A DNA stretch of 52,625 bases from Candidatus Cloacimonadota bacterium (GTDB lineage Bacteria > Cloacimonadota > Cloacimonadia > Cloacimonadales > TCS61). Location of the stretch: assembly GCA_021735645.1 (NCBI GenBank), contig JAIPGP010000016.1, forward strand, positions 1 through 52,625. Direction: 5' to 3'. The position numbers and the translations under genes were made by a program. Under the pieces are notes generated by a model. It saw only the letters and a program-made list of their open reading frames with translations, made no database searches and had not been told where the DNA came from. Shown here one piece after another: positions 8,701-18,618 of this stretch (the first letter of the stretch is position 1; every line of letters begins with the position of its first letter).

Positions 8701-9565
8701 TGCTATCGCTTCAATGCTCAGTACATATAAAGCAGTTACCCTTTCGCAGCAGAAAAATGCGTTACAGGAAATCATCCAGGAAATTGCACTTTTGGGTTTA
8801 TTCCGTTCGGATTTTTTCAGTAAAGCAGCTTTTTATGGAGGTTCTGCCCTGCGGATATTTCATGGTTTAGACCGGTTTTCCGAAGACCTTGATTTCAGTC
8901 TTTTAGAGCCGGATAAAGCTTTTGATCTGCTGGAATACAGTCAATATATTAAGAATGAATTGGAAGCTTATGGTTTTGATATTAATCTGGAGGTTAAAGC
9001 TAAAACAAAAGAAACTTCTATTAAATCTGCTTTTATCAAGGCAGGTACGGCAGTTAATCTTTTGCAGATCAGACCGGCAGTGCCGGAAGTAGCCGGGGTT
9101 CATCGGGATGAACTGCTGAAGATTAAGCTGGAAGTGGATACTGATCCGCCGCAAGATGCTGAGAGTGAAGTGAAATATCAGCTTAATCCGGTGCCATATT
9201 CGGTGAGATTATATACTTTACCGGCAATATTTGCCGGCAAAATTCATGCTTTGCTGTTTAGAAACTGGAAGAATCGCGTGAAAGGCAGGGATTTTTATGA
9301 TTATGTCTGGTTTCTGGCGCGGAATATTAAGCCAGACCTGCTGCATCTTACCCGGTGTATGCAGCAAACTGGGCATTGGCAGAGGAATGAGATCATAACG
9401 CGGGAAAAGTTACTGGCTTTATTGAGAGAGAAATTTTCTATTACTGATTTTGAACAGGCGAAAAGGGATGTGAAACCATTTCTTGCTAATCCGGCAGTGC
9501 TTGATATCTGGTCGGAGGAGTTTTTTGTTAAAATAAGTGAGCGGGATTATCAGGAAATTGTCTGA
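8693..9565 (+). CDS. abiEii: AbiEii/AbiGii-family nucleotidyltransferase toxin
   Basis: FYGGSALRIFHGLDRFSEDLDFSLL (GG-S, DxD-type NTase motif), KLEVDTDPP, KGRDFYDYVWFLAR. Confidence 0.88.
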   Translation: MDSAIASMLSTYKAVTLSQQKNALQEIIQEIALLGLFRSDFFSKAAFYGGSALRIFHGLDRFSEDLDFSLLEPDKAFDLLEYSQYIKNELEAYGFDINLEVKAKTKETSIKSAFIKAGTAVNLLQIRPAVPEVAGVHRDELLKIKLEVDTDPPQDAESEVKYQLNPVPYSVRLYTLPAIFAGKIHALLFRNWKNRVKGRDFYDYVWFLARNIKPDLLHLTRCMQQTGHWQRNEIITREKLLALLREKFSITDFEQAKRDVKPFLANPAVLDIWSEEFFVKISERDYQEIV

Positions 9566-9648
9566 ATCAGGATTTGGGATATTTTCAGGATTAATATGTG
9601 GGGGAAGGGGGGATTTTCGACGTGGCTGGTGATTTTTGAGGTCGAATT

Positions 9649-9688
9649 CTCAAGTCGATCCGATGAGTACATCGTCTCAACTCGAAAT
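9649..9688. repeat. CTCAAGTC...AACTCGA hairpin repeat
   Basis: ctcaagtcgatccgatgagtacatcgtctcaactcgaaat; hairpin CGATG-agta-CATCG. Confidence 0.55.
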
Positions 9689-9717
9689 CCTTAACCGGGT
9701 GGATTGTACTTTTTTTA

Positions 9718-11250
9718 TCAGTTACCCAGAATCTGGTTTACTTCGTTAGTTGCGGCTTCTATTTGAGATGCGTTCAGTTGTTCTGCTGCCAGATTCAGGT
9801 TAGTTTCTGCTGACTGGTATAATTCTCCTGTAGCAAAATTGCAGGTTAATAAGTAGTATTTGTATGCTTCCTGAAAATCCTGAGTTACACCATTTCCCAG
9901 GGCATAACAGCTTGCCAGACTGTAAAGAGCATCGGGATGTGCCTGATCGGCAGCAAGAGTGAAACATTTAACAGCTTCGGAAAAATTCTGCTCAACACCC
10001 AGGCCATTGGCATATAATAAACCCAGATTGTAGCAGGCTGGGGCATAACCTTCCGTAGCAGCAGCATAATACCATGTTACTGCCAGCTCATAATTCTGCT
10101 CTATACCGCTGCCGGTTTCATAGCAGATACCCAGACTGTGCTTTGCTGGAATATAACCATTATCAGCAGAATAACTATACCATTCCACCGCAGTTTCATA
10201 ATTTAAATCTACTCCAATACCATTGGCATAACATCCGGCAATATAATATTGGGCGATCTCATTGCCCTTCTCAGCAGAAAGCTCAAACCATCTGGCTGCT
10301 AACTCCAGATCCTGCTCCACTCCCCAGCCGTTATAATAACAAAATGCTAATCCAAGCTGCCCCGCGGCATTATCTTGATCTGCTGCCAGATCATACCACC
10401 TGAATGCTTCCTGAAAATCCTGAGCTACACCTGCTCCATTTTGATAAAATTCCCCCATTTTTGCCTGGGCATAAGCTTCTCCCCGTTCAGCTTCCAGGAG
10501 ATAATATTTCGCTGCGTTTTCATAGCTTTGCGCGATACCGGTTCCATTTTCATACCGTTCAGCAATATCTTTCTGTGCCAGAGCATTGCCCTGCTCTGCC
10601 GCCTGCAGAAACCATCTGGAAGCTTCTGCTTCATTTTGTTCCACTCCAGTACCGGAGGCATAACATACCCCAAGATTATATTGAGATTTTATTTGTCCCT
10701 GCTCCGCTGCCCGTGAATACCACTTAAATGCTTCAGCAGCATTCTGTGCAACTCCTGTACCAAAATCGTAATATACTCCCACTTTATATTGAGCGTCGGC
10801 ATTTCCCTGTTCTGCTGCCTTTAAGTACCATTTAAACGCTGCTTCGTAATCCCGATCTACCCCTTTTTCTTGTTCATAGCAGAGTGCCAGGTTGAATTGT
10901 GCTTCCCATTTACCCTGCTGGGCTGCTGCGGTGTACCACTTTACTGCTTCCACATAATTATGAAGCACTCCTTCTTTAAAATCGTAAAGACAGGCTAAAC
11001 GAAACTGTGATTCCATGTGACCCTGCTGGGCTGCTGTCAGATACCAGCTCATTGCTTCAAAACCATTCTTTTCGATTCCATATCCTTCTTCATAGCAGAT
11101 TCCCAGGTAATACTGTGATTCAATATCACCCAATAAAGCATGTTTTTCTGTCCTTCTGAAGACTTCCTCTTTTGACAATTCTTCTGATACCAGGGGTGTT
11201 ATTATTAAAATAAATAAAATTAGAGATAATATTAGCTTTATTTTCATCAA
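9718..11250 (-). CDS. Sel1-repeat (SEL1/TPR-like) protein with signal peptide
   Basis: About a dozen ~36-aa repeats such as AQYKVGVYYDFGTGVAQNAAEAFKWYSRAAEQG. Confidence 0.93.
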   Translation of the reverse strand: MMKIKLILSLILFILIITPLVSEELSKEEVFRRTEKHALLGDIESQYYLGICYEEGYGIEKNGFEAMSWYLTAAQQGHMESQFRLACLYDFKEGVLHNYVEAVKWYTAAAQQGKWEAQFNLALCYEQEKGVDRDYEAAFKWYLKAAEQGNADAQYKVGVYYDFGTGVAQNAAEAFKWYSRAAEQGQIKSQYNLGVCYASGTGVEQNEAEASRWFLQAAEQGNALAQKDIAERYENGTGIAQSYENAAKYYLLEAERGEAYAQAKMGEFYQNGAGVAQDFQEAFRWYDLAADQDNAAGQLGLAFCYYNGWGVEQDLELAARWFELSAEKGNEIAQYYIAGCYANGIGVDLNYETAVEWYSYSADNGYIPAKHSLGICYETGSGIEQNYELAVTWYYAAATEGYAPACYNLGLLYANGLGVEQNFSEAVKCFTLAADQAHPDALYSLASCYALGNGVTQDFQEAYKYYLLTCNFATGELYQSAETNLNLAAEQLNASQIEAATNEVNQILGN

Positions 11251-11763
11251 TCAAACCTCCTTAAGGTCTAAATTAAAATAAATAATGAATCATATTCAGG
11301 TCAAGATAATTATTGATGACCTGGACTGACTGGGCGAAAAAAAATATGCAGAACACGGATTAGACGGATTAAGCGGATTTACACTGATAATGTAATGTAA
11401 GATTTTCTAACCACTGACCACACTGACCACACGGAAAATGTAATGCGAAAAAAGATGGATCATTTTATATGGCTGGAGATAACGTTGTATCCAGTGCATC
11501 CTTGCTCTGGGTGGGTGAGATCGTGATTAATTGATAATAGATTGTGATATAATGTAAGAGATTTTTTACCACAGAGAACAGATAACGAAGAGAGCGCAGA
11601 GGAACGTTAGAGATTTTTTAGGTGATATAAACTGATTAGAGATTTTCAGTGGGGGTGTTCGTCCAGTCATGTCCTGAGTACCGTTCATAACTTTTGACTT
11701 ATGTAAGATATTATTTAGCCGCGAACAAAATATGAAATACCTGTCAAGTTAGGTTCTAACCTT

Positions 11764-12074
11764 CTAACTTTCTAACTTTCTAACTTTCACTTACATTCAG
11801 CAATGAATATAGTTGACTCATGCTTTATTGTGCTAAAAATCCGCTCTCCCTGAGCATTATCATAACATTTACCATTCACCAGTTAATGTATTTAACCACT
11901 AATGCACAGGGAAAAGAGCAGAAATGTAAGGAATGTAAGGAAAATGTAAGGTCGTAAATATTTGCTATTATGTTAATTACGACTAATTATTACATTTTTG
12001 CCCCTTTTTGAAGATATATACCTCCTATATTTAACTTTTTAGAAAAAACCTCTCTCCACTAAATGTAAAATGAG
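11764..12074. repeat. ~300 bp structured intergenic element, copy A
   Basis: Aligns along its length to 12369-12670. Contains triple word AATGTAAGG and complementary arm TTACATTTTT. Confidence 0.75.
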
Positions 12075-12368
12075 GTGCACCGCCGGGTATTTCCAGGTGG
12101 GGCGCAGATAACGACCGCTATCAGTCATTCCCTGAAAACAAACTTGCTGCAGTGAAAAACATAGATAGCTGCTGATAACTGCGCGTAGTTCTCGCCCCTC
12201 GTAGACCGTGCGTAGACTTCTGAAAGTGCTCCCTAACTTTAGTGACGGAGTAGGCGAAGGATAGACTTCTCGCCACCGCCCGTTGTGCAAGTTCTACTTC
12301 TCTAGTCAATTATCATCAAGATTTCCGATATGAAAACAAAAAATACAGGGGGATGCCTGATGGTCTAA

Positions 12369-12670
12369 ACTTTCTAACTTTCTAACTTTCAATATTCAGC
12401 AATGAATATAGTTGACTCATGCTTTATAGTGCTAAAAATCCGCTCTCCTGAGCATTATCATAACACTTACTATTTACCAGTTAATGTATTTAACCAGGAG
12501 GGCACAGGGAAAAGAGCAAAAAAGTAAGAAGAGTAAGGAAAGAGTAAGTTCATAACTCCCTGCAATAATATTAATTACAACAAAATCTTACTCTTTTAGC
12601 GATTTTTGAAAATACATACCCTTATATTTAATTTTTTTAAATAAAATTTCTCCACTAAATGTAAAATGAG
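12369..12670. repeat. ~300 bp structured intergenic element, copy B
   Basis: Same framework as copy A but words are AAGTAAG/GAGTAAGG/AGAGTAAG and the arm is CTTACTCTTTT. Confidence 0.75.
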
Positions 12671-12729
12671 TTCTAATCTAATAATAAGTTAAAATTATGA
12701 AAACTTAACTAAGTTTGCAAAAATATAAC

Positions 12730-12762
12730 TTGACATTATATTATCTTGAAATATATTATCTT
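12730..12762 (+). promoter_or_regulatory. Putative higBA promoter/operator
   Basis: TTGACA (12730-12735), 18 bp spacer, TATTAT (12754-12759), overlapped by two direct ATATTATCTT repeats (12738-12747, 12753-12762). Confidence 0.5.
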
Positions 12763-12855
12763 TATATGTGAGATAACTGATTTAAGATCAGATATTATTA
12801 AAAGAGGATGTATTGAAATTAATCTCATACCATTATACATCCGAAAGTTGGTAAA

Positions 12856-13167
12856 ATGCACATTGTTGGCAACAAGATAACTAAGGAATTTGTTAATAAA
12901 TATCCTGAAGCAGATGGTGCAGTAAACGCATTGATGCTTGAGATTAAAAATGCAACCTGGGAAAATCCTCATCAAATGAAGGAACAATATAGATCAGCAA
13001 GTGTAATTGGCAAGGGATGTATTGTATTTAATATTTGTGGCTATAAGTATCGATTAGTTGTAAAGATTGATTTCATTAGTCAAATTGCCAAAATACGCTG
13101 GGCAGGGACGCACAAGGAGTATGATAAACTCAAGATTAAGGAGTCGAAATGTTTAAGCTCAAAATAA
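12856..13167 (+). CDS. higB: HigB-type toxin (RelE superfamily mRNA interferase)
   Basis: ASVIGKGCIVFNICGYKYRLVVKIDF...IRWAGTHKEYDKL matches the HigB_toxin signature; overlaps a higA-like gene. Confidence 0.88.
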   Translation: MHIVGNKITKEFVNKYPEADGAVNALMLEIKNATWENPHQMKEQYRSASVIGKGCIVFNICGYKYRLVVKIDFISQIAKIRWAGTHKEYDKLKIKESKCLSSK

Positions 13168-14369
13168 TCAAATCTGAATCAGATTATGATCTGGCATCTG
13201 AACGCTTAGATGAACTTATGGATAAGGATGAACTAGCTCTTAATAATAGAGAAGAAATGGAATTGATTGCGCATTTAATTGAGGAATATGAAGAAAAAGC
13301 ATATCCAGTTGAGTTACCCTCTCCGATCGAAGCGATCAAATTCCGCATGGAGCAGATGAATTTAAAGCAGAATGATCTGGTCCCTTACATTGGCAGTAAA
13401 GGGGTTGTGTCAAATATATTGAATGGAAAACGCCCCTTGACCTTAAAAATGATAAGAGCTCTCCATAAAGGGCTTCAGATCCCATTAGAAGCATTAGTAA
13501 AGGAAGAGGAATTAGAATATGTTGACCAACCTCTTGAAATCGACTGGGATAAATTTCCCATCAAGGAGATGTATAATACAGCTAAAAATGTTTTCTTTAG
13601 GAATTTTGAAGCTTCCTGCAATCAAATTAAAGAAAATGCGGAATATTATCTACGCGAATTGTTGACGCCATATTCAAATGTGGCAATGGGTAATACCTTT
13701 TGCAGACAGAATGCCAGAATGAGTGACCGGGTGGATAATTATGCCTTGGCTGCCTGGATTGCCGGATGTCGCCTTATTGCCGATGAAACCACATTGGATA
13801 GGAAATTTGATAAAAATAATGAGCAAACTATCATCCAACAATTAAAAGCTCTAACAATATTTGATGAAGGACCAAAGCTGGCAGGAAAATACTTGCAAAA
13901 AGAAGGTATCCATTTAGTTATTCTACCTAATTTACCAAAAACGTATCTGGATGGTGCAGTATTTCGGGCAAAAGACGATAATCCTGTGATAGCACTTACT
14001 TTGAGATATGACAGAATTGATCACTTCTGGTTTACTCTTTTTCACGAACTGGGACATGTTTTTAGACATTTAGGTGAAAGTGAAGCAGAATGTTATCTGG
14101 ATGAGCTTGAAATATCACCAAATGACCAGGAAGAACGAGATGCCGACCTGTTTGCCTCTGAAAACCTCATCAGAGATGAAGATATGGATGAAGCAGCACT
14201 TTTTGATGAGTATTCTAAGGTCAAGGTGATAGAATTTGCCAGAGAACACAATATTCATCCGTCCATAGTCGCAGGAAGAATCCGCTACAAAAATAATAAT
14301 TACAGGATACTATGGAGTCTGGTTGGCAAAGGGGAAGTTAGAAAGCTGTTTAATCCTCATATAAGCTAA
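13149..14369 (+). CDS. higA: HigA-like antitoxin HTH fused to an ImmA/IrrE metallopeptidase domain
   Basis: N-term HigA HTH (MEQMNLKQNDLVPYIGSKGVVSNILNGKRPLTLKMIRAL); C-term zinc protease FTLFHELGHVFRH. Confidence 0.88.
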   Translation: MFKLKIIKSESDYDLASERLDELMDKDELALNNREEMELIAHLIEEYEEKAYPVELPSPIEAIKFRMEQMNLKQNDLVPYIGSKGVVSNILNGKRPLTLKMIRALHKGLQIPLEALVKEEELEYVDQPLEIDWDKFPIKEMYNTAKNVFFRNFEASCNQIKENAEYYLRELLTPYSNVAMGNTFCRQNARMSDRVDNYALAAWIAGCRLIADETTLDRKFDKNNEQTIIQQLKALTIFDEGPKLAGKYLQKEGIHLVILPNLPKTYLDGAVFRAKDDNPVIALTLRYDRIDHFWFTLFHELGHVFRHLGESEAECYLDELEISPNDQEERDADLFASENLIRDEDMDEAALFDEYSKVKVIEFAREHNIHPSIVAGRIRYKNNNYRILWSLVGKGEVRKLFNPHIS

Positions 14370-14404
14370 TGGAAAAGTTGATGTAGTAGCTTGGAGTGTG
14401 AGTT

Positions 14405-16009
14405 ATGGACATAAAATATCATTCAGATCCCCAAAAAAATGAATTGAAGAAATTACAAATGATTGCTTCATCCTTAAACAAGTATAGTTTAAATTACCTA
14501 TTGCAATTGTCATCATTTTTGTCCTTTATTTCCTCTTACGAAGAAGAAATCGGTAATTTTTCTCAATATAGATTTTTTGATTATTCCTTCATAGAAATGT
14601 TCTGCAAAGCAATTCTGCTATCTAAATCGAGAAATTATAAGGAAAAAATATTAGACTCGAAAATATTTTGCAAGATACATGATAAATTGAGAGAAGTAAA
14701 TATTCACTATATTGCAGATTGTGATGAAGAAGTAAATATAAATAAATTGCTGTCAATTGTCTCAAATACCCAATGTCATCATCAGCAAAAAAACTTCTTT
14801 ATTGAATTTGGAAGACAATTAATGGTATATAAAATAATTCCAGAGAAATATAAACTTAATAAGAAAGAAGATTGGATTGATTTTATAAGTATATTTGAAG
14901 AAAAGATACAGGTTAATTTTGAATTGTATTTTTTATATAATGCTTACTTATTTGTATTTTGCTTAGATCGTGGAAAGAAACTCATTCAACAGTTAAATAA
15001 ATTCAAAGTTGATGCAGCAAAAATTGTAGATTTTTTTAACCAAGTAATTTACATAAACAGTACAAACTTCTCAATAGACACATCAAAAGCATTTGAAGAT
15101 ATTAAGAGAAAAACAGGATTTAATGGGGATTATTTAACGACATTTTTTTCAATTGATATTTCTGAAATAAAAAATTTAGTGAGAATAAAAGATTATGATA
15201 GATTAATATCTGATTGGCAGCCATTTAGAAATAAATCATTGATAAAAATAGAAAACGGTAATTTCATTATTCCCTCTCTATATGATTACAAATTGAGAAT
15301 GTTAGATGTAATCCCTACTTATATAAATAGCCAAGAAAAACCAATATTAAAGGGAATTTTTACAGAGTTAGGCTACTGCTATGAGAAATATGTACTCAAT
15401 TATTTTGCTGAAAAAATCCCTAATATTATTATTATACCTGAACGGAATTTCAATTCCAGCAATCTAGGTCCTGATATTGTTATTGTCGATAGATCGAAGA
15501 ACATCCTAATCGCAATAGAAATCAAATCAAAACATATTAAATTAAATTCAAGGCATAATCCAAGTAATGAAGAAAAAAATGGTCTAATAGATATATCATT
15601 AACTGAAATGCGTAATCTCAATGAGAAAATTAAAAAAATATTCAGATACGAAGGCGACTACAAAGAATACCAGAGTGCTATTTCATCTTGTAAGATTGAA
15701 AACAGCTTTTCATTAGTAATATGTGCTGACTATGGATTCTTTATTGATAAGGAAATCTGGGAAAGATATTCTGAAAATAATGATCACATTAATTACAATT
15801 ATATTTTTATGGATATTCCTAGAATTGAGAATGTTATAGAATATACAGCACATCACAACAAGTTAATCAGTGATTCGTTACAGACCTACATGGACATTTT
15901 AGTGAAAAATGAACCAAAAACCAGTGTTGAAGAATACTTTAGGAATTTTGATATCAAAAATAGTCTTATATATCAAATTTTTAATAATTTCATGAAGTCT
16001 TTTGATTGA
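14405..16009 (+). CDS. Uncharacterised 534-aa protein with PD-(D/E)XK nuclease-like motif in the C-terminal half
   Basis: ERNFNSSNLGPDIVIVDRSKNILIAIEIKSKHIK = PD...ExK arrangement; 35 bp downstream of higA-like gene, same strand. Confidence 0.7.
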   Translation: MDIKYHSDPQKNELKKLQMIASSLNKYSLNYLLQLSSFLSFISSYEEEIGNFSQYRFFDYSFIEMFCKAILLSKSRNYKEKILDSKIFCKIHDKLREVNIHYIADCDEEVNINKLLSIVSNTQCHHQQKNFFIEFGRQLMVYKIIPEKYKLNKKEDWIDFISIFEEKIQVNFELYFLYNAYLFVFCLDRGKKLIQQLNKFKVDAAKIVDFFNQVIYINSTNFSIDTSKAFEDIKRKTGFNGDYLTTFFSIDISEIKNLVRIKDYDRLISDWQPFRNKSLIKIENGNFIIPSLYDYKLRMLDVIPTYINSQEKPILKGIFTELGYCYEKYVLNYFAEKIPNIIIIPERNFNSSNLGPDIVIVDRSKNILIAIEIKSKHIKLNSRHNPSNEEKNGLIDISLTEMRNLNEKIKKIFRYEGDYKEYQSAISSCKIENSFSLVICADYGFFIDKEIWERYSENNDHINYNYIFMDIPRIENVIEYTAHHNKLISDSLQTYMDILVKNEPKTSVEEYFRNFDIKNSLIYQIFNNFMKSFD

Positions 16010-16060
16010 TTTATTGATATATCTCGTTCATATATTTAAGATTATCGGGATATAAATGCC

Positions 16061-18310
16061 TTAGCATTTAGACCAGCCGCAACTGGGGCATTTGAGGCAG
16101 CCTTCTTCGTGCTGGATGCTGCTGCCACATTCGGGGCAGGTGCTGTTTATTTTATGGCGTTTACCAGAAGATGGTGCTGAGCCGGTTTCTTTGCTGATGA
16201 AGTCTCCCATCTCGATCAGGTCAAATTTCTCCAGAGATTTGGCAACGGCATCTGCACAGGAGGTTACCACATCACCTTTATTCCACATTGGAGAGGGGCA
16301 GCGGATAGCTTTCAATTGCCGGGCGATCACGTCACTATCTATATTAGAACGCAGGCAGAGCGATACTAATCGGGCTATAGCTTCCAATTGAGCTGAAGCA
16401 CAGCCACCGACTTTGCCCATAGTGGTAAATAATTCAAAAGGTCCTTCGCTGTCGTAATTGATAGTTACATAGAGATGTCCACAGCCGGTTTCTATCTTCC
16501 TGGTCATACCTTGCGTGAATTCCGGTCTTTGACGTGGTTTCAGCTGAGTACATGGAGCTTCCTTTTCTTCTTTGATCGATGAGCCTACGTTAAGTACCTG
16601 GTTCTGCCGGCTGCCGTCTCGATAGACTGTTACACCTTTGCAGCCCAACTCATAAGCCAGTTCATAAGTAATGCGGATGTCTTCTACAGAGGCATTATTA
16701 GTGAAATTAATTGTTTTAGAAACGGCATTATCCACAAAATCCTGGAAAGCTGCCTGCATCCTGATATGCCATTCGGGAGTGATATCATGCGAGGTGACAA
16801 AAACTTCTCTGATCTCGGCAGGAATATCTTCCATATGCTGGATAGAGCCTGTTTCAGCTACCCTTTCCATTAATTCTGCGGAATATAGTCCGGCATCTCG
16901 CACAGCTTTCTCAAAATGAGGATTCACATAGAGTAATTTTTCACCGTCCATTACATTTTTTACATAAACCAGTGAGAATTGCGGTTCCACGCCACTGGAG
17001 GTATTGGCTATCATACTGATAGTGCCTGTGGGAGCTATTGTAGTGGTAGTGGCATTCCTGATGCCTTTTTTGGCAATATCTTCACGCAGCTTGTCCCAGT
17101 TCAGTTCACCTTCTCGTATCAGGTTGCCATTTTCATAGATACTTCCTTTATAATTAGGGAATGAGCCTTTTTGTTCTGCCAGTTCCATGGAACGGACTTT
17201 GGTGTGATAATCAATGAATTCCATGATCTTACTGCCCAGCAGAGTTCCCTCATCCGAGTTATAAGGTATTTTCATCTGATAAAGCAGATCAGACCAACCC
17301 ATTACGCCCAAACCAATTTTTCTATTCTGCTTCACGGTATGATCTATCGCTTTCAAGGGGAATTGTGAACGGTCTATCACATCATCCAGAAAATCAACAC
17401 AGTCATAAACAACCTGCTGCAATTTATCCCAGTTATATTCTCCATCTTCCCAGAAATTTGCCAGATTTATCGAACCCAGATTACAGGCTTCATTAGCCAG
17501 TAGAGGCTGTTCTCCGCAGGGATTGGTAGATTCTATAGTTCCCGCCAGGGGAGTGGGATTATAATTATTTATGCGGTCTAAAAACACAATACCGGGTTCA
17601 CCATTCTTATGTGCCATTTCCACGATCAGATTAAAGACTTCTACTGCCTTCATTTTTTTGGTAACTTTGCCGGAATGGGGCGAAATAAGCGGGTATTCTT
17701 CGTCATTATGAACTGCCTGCATAAATTCTTCGGTGATGCCTACGGAAATATTAAAGTTTGTCAGATTATTGATGTCTTCTTTGCAGGTGATAAATTCCAG
17801 AATATCCGGATGATTTATGCTGAGGATTGCCATATTGGCACCACGCCTGGTTCCACCCTGTTTCACGGCATCAGTAGCAGCATTAAAAACTTTCAGAAAA
17901 CTTATAGGTCCGGAAGAAATGCCATTAGTGGAACGCACCCGGGCATTCTGTTCACGCAGATTGCTGAAACTGAATCCGGTGCCTCCACCTGATTTATGGA
18001 TCAGAGCGGCATTTTTAATGCTTTCAAAAATGCCTTCAATACTGTCTTCCACAGGTAATACAAAACAGGCAGAGAGCTGTTGCAGATCATTGCCTGCATT
18101 CATTAATGTAGGTGAATTAGGCAGAAAACTGCCGGAATCTAATAGGTTTATATAACGCTCTGTTTTGGCTTTATCACCGTCGGCAATATTGGAAGCTACA
18201 CGTTTGATCAGGTCTGCCCAAGTCTCAACACAATTTCCCTCTGAATCTTTACGTAAATATCTTCTTTCTAATACTTTAAGAGCATTTTCACTAATATACA
18301 TAAGTGCCAT
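16061..18310 (-). CDS. nrdJ: Adenosylcobalamin-dependent (class II) ribonucleotide reductase
   Basis: LPNSPTLMNAG, GGGTGFSFSNLR, NPCGEQPLLANEACNLGSINL, APTGTISMIANTSSGVEP, C-terminal Zn ribbon CPECGSS...CPSCGWSKC. Confidence 0.95.
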   Translation of the reverse strand: MALMYISENALKVLERRYLRKDSEGNCVETWADLIKRVASNIADGDKAKTERYINLLDSGSFLPNSPTLMNAGNDLQQLSACFVLPVEDSIEGIFESIKNAALIHKSGGGTGFSFSNLREQNARVRSTNGISSGPISFLKVFNAATDAVKQGGTRRGANMAILSINHPDILEFITCKEDINNLTNFNISVGITEEFMQAVHNDEEYPLISPHSGKVTKKMKAVEVFNLIVEMAHKNGEPGIVFLDRINNYNPTPLAGTIESTNPCGEQPLLANEACNLGSINLANFWEDGEYNWDKLQQVVYDCVDFLDDVIDRSQFPLKAIDHTVKQNRKIGLGVMGWSDLLYQMKIPYNSDEGTLLGSKIMEFIDYHTKVRSMELAEQKGSFPNYKGSIYENGNLIREGELNWDKLREDIAKKGIRNATTTTIAPTGTISMIANTSSGVEPQFSLVYVKNVMDGEKLLYVNPHFEKAVRDAGLYSAELMERVAETGSIQHMEDIPAEIREVFVTSHDITPEWHIRMQAAFQDFVDNAVSKTINFTNNASVEDIRITYELAYELGCKGVTVYRDGSRQNQVLNVGSSIKEEKEAPCTQLKPRQRPEFTQGMTRKIETGCGHLYVTINYDSEGPFELFTTMGKVGGCASAQLEAIARLVSLCLRSNIDSDVIARQLKAIRCPSPMWNKGDVVTSCADAVAKSLEKFDLIEMGDFISKETGSAPSSGKRHKINSTCPECGSSIQHEEGCLKCPSCGWSKC

Positions 18311-18466
18311 CCAGCCTTTTATTTTTATTATTAAACCGCTGATAAAATGTCTATTTGATCTCTTATTATCTAAGCGATTTCAGGTTAAATTCTAACAGCC
18401 ACCTCAAGTGTCAAACCAATTTTTTCACCTATATCAATTTTTTAGAAAGAGACTCTTTACTATGAT

Positions 18467-18501
18467 CAACCCTTGCGAAGGTGCGAGCACCATTCGCAAG
18501 G
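18467..18501. repeat. Palindromic intergenic repeat AACCCTTGCGAA...ATTCGCAAGGTT, copy 2
   Basis: Stem extended by GGTGC-ga-GCACC; matches 1863-1899. Confidence 0.6.
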
Positions 18502-18618
18502 TTTTAGCTGTAGGAAAAAGAACATTCATGCGGGCAATGTTAATTTTTGAAGGAAAATTTCTTGACCGGATAAAGAAAGTGGATAGTAAAGGATTTAAAT
18601 AGATTTCAGGAGTGTTTA

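Noticed and set aside
11764-11789. ttctaacttt microsatellites (also at 12369)
   Set aside because: Simple low-complexity tandem repeat at the edge of the larger element; not independently meaningful.
12039-12309. ORFs 12039-12290 and 12121-12309 (minus) as genes
   Set aside because: Overlapping frames in a structured GC-rich intergenic segment, atypical composition and no family resemblance.
11764-12670. Retron msr-msd or CsrB-like RNA for the paired elements
   Set aside because: No reverse transcriptase nearby; AGGA-type words are not conserved in the loop positions needed for a CsrA sponge call.
16092-18155. Plus-strand ORFs opposite nrdJ
   Set aside because: Antisense shadows of a well-supported class II RNR gene.
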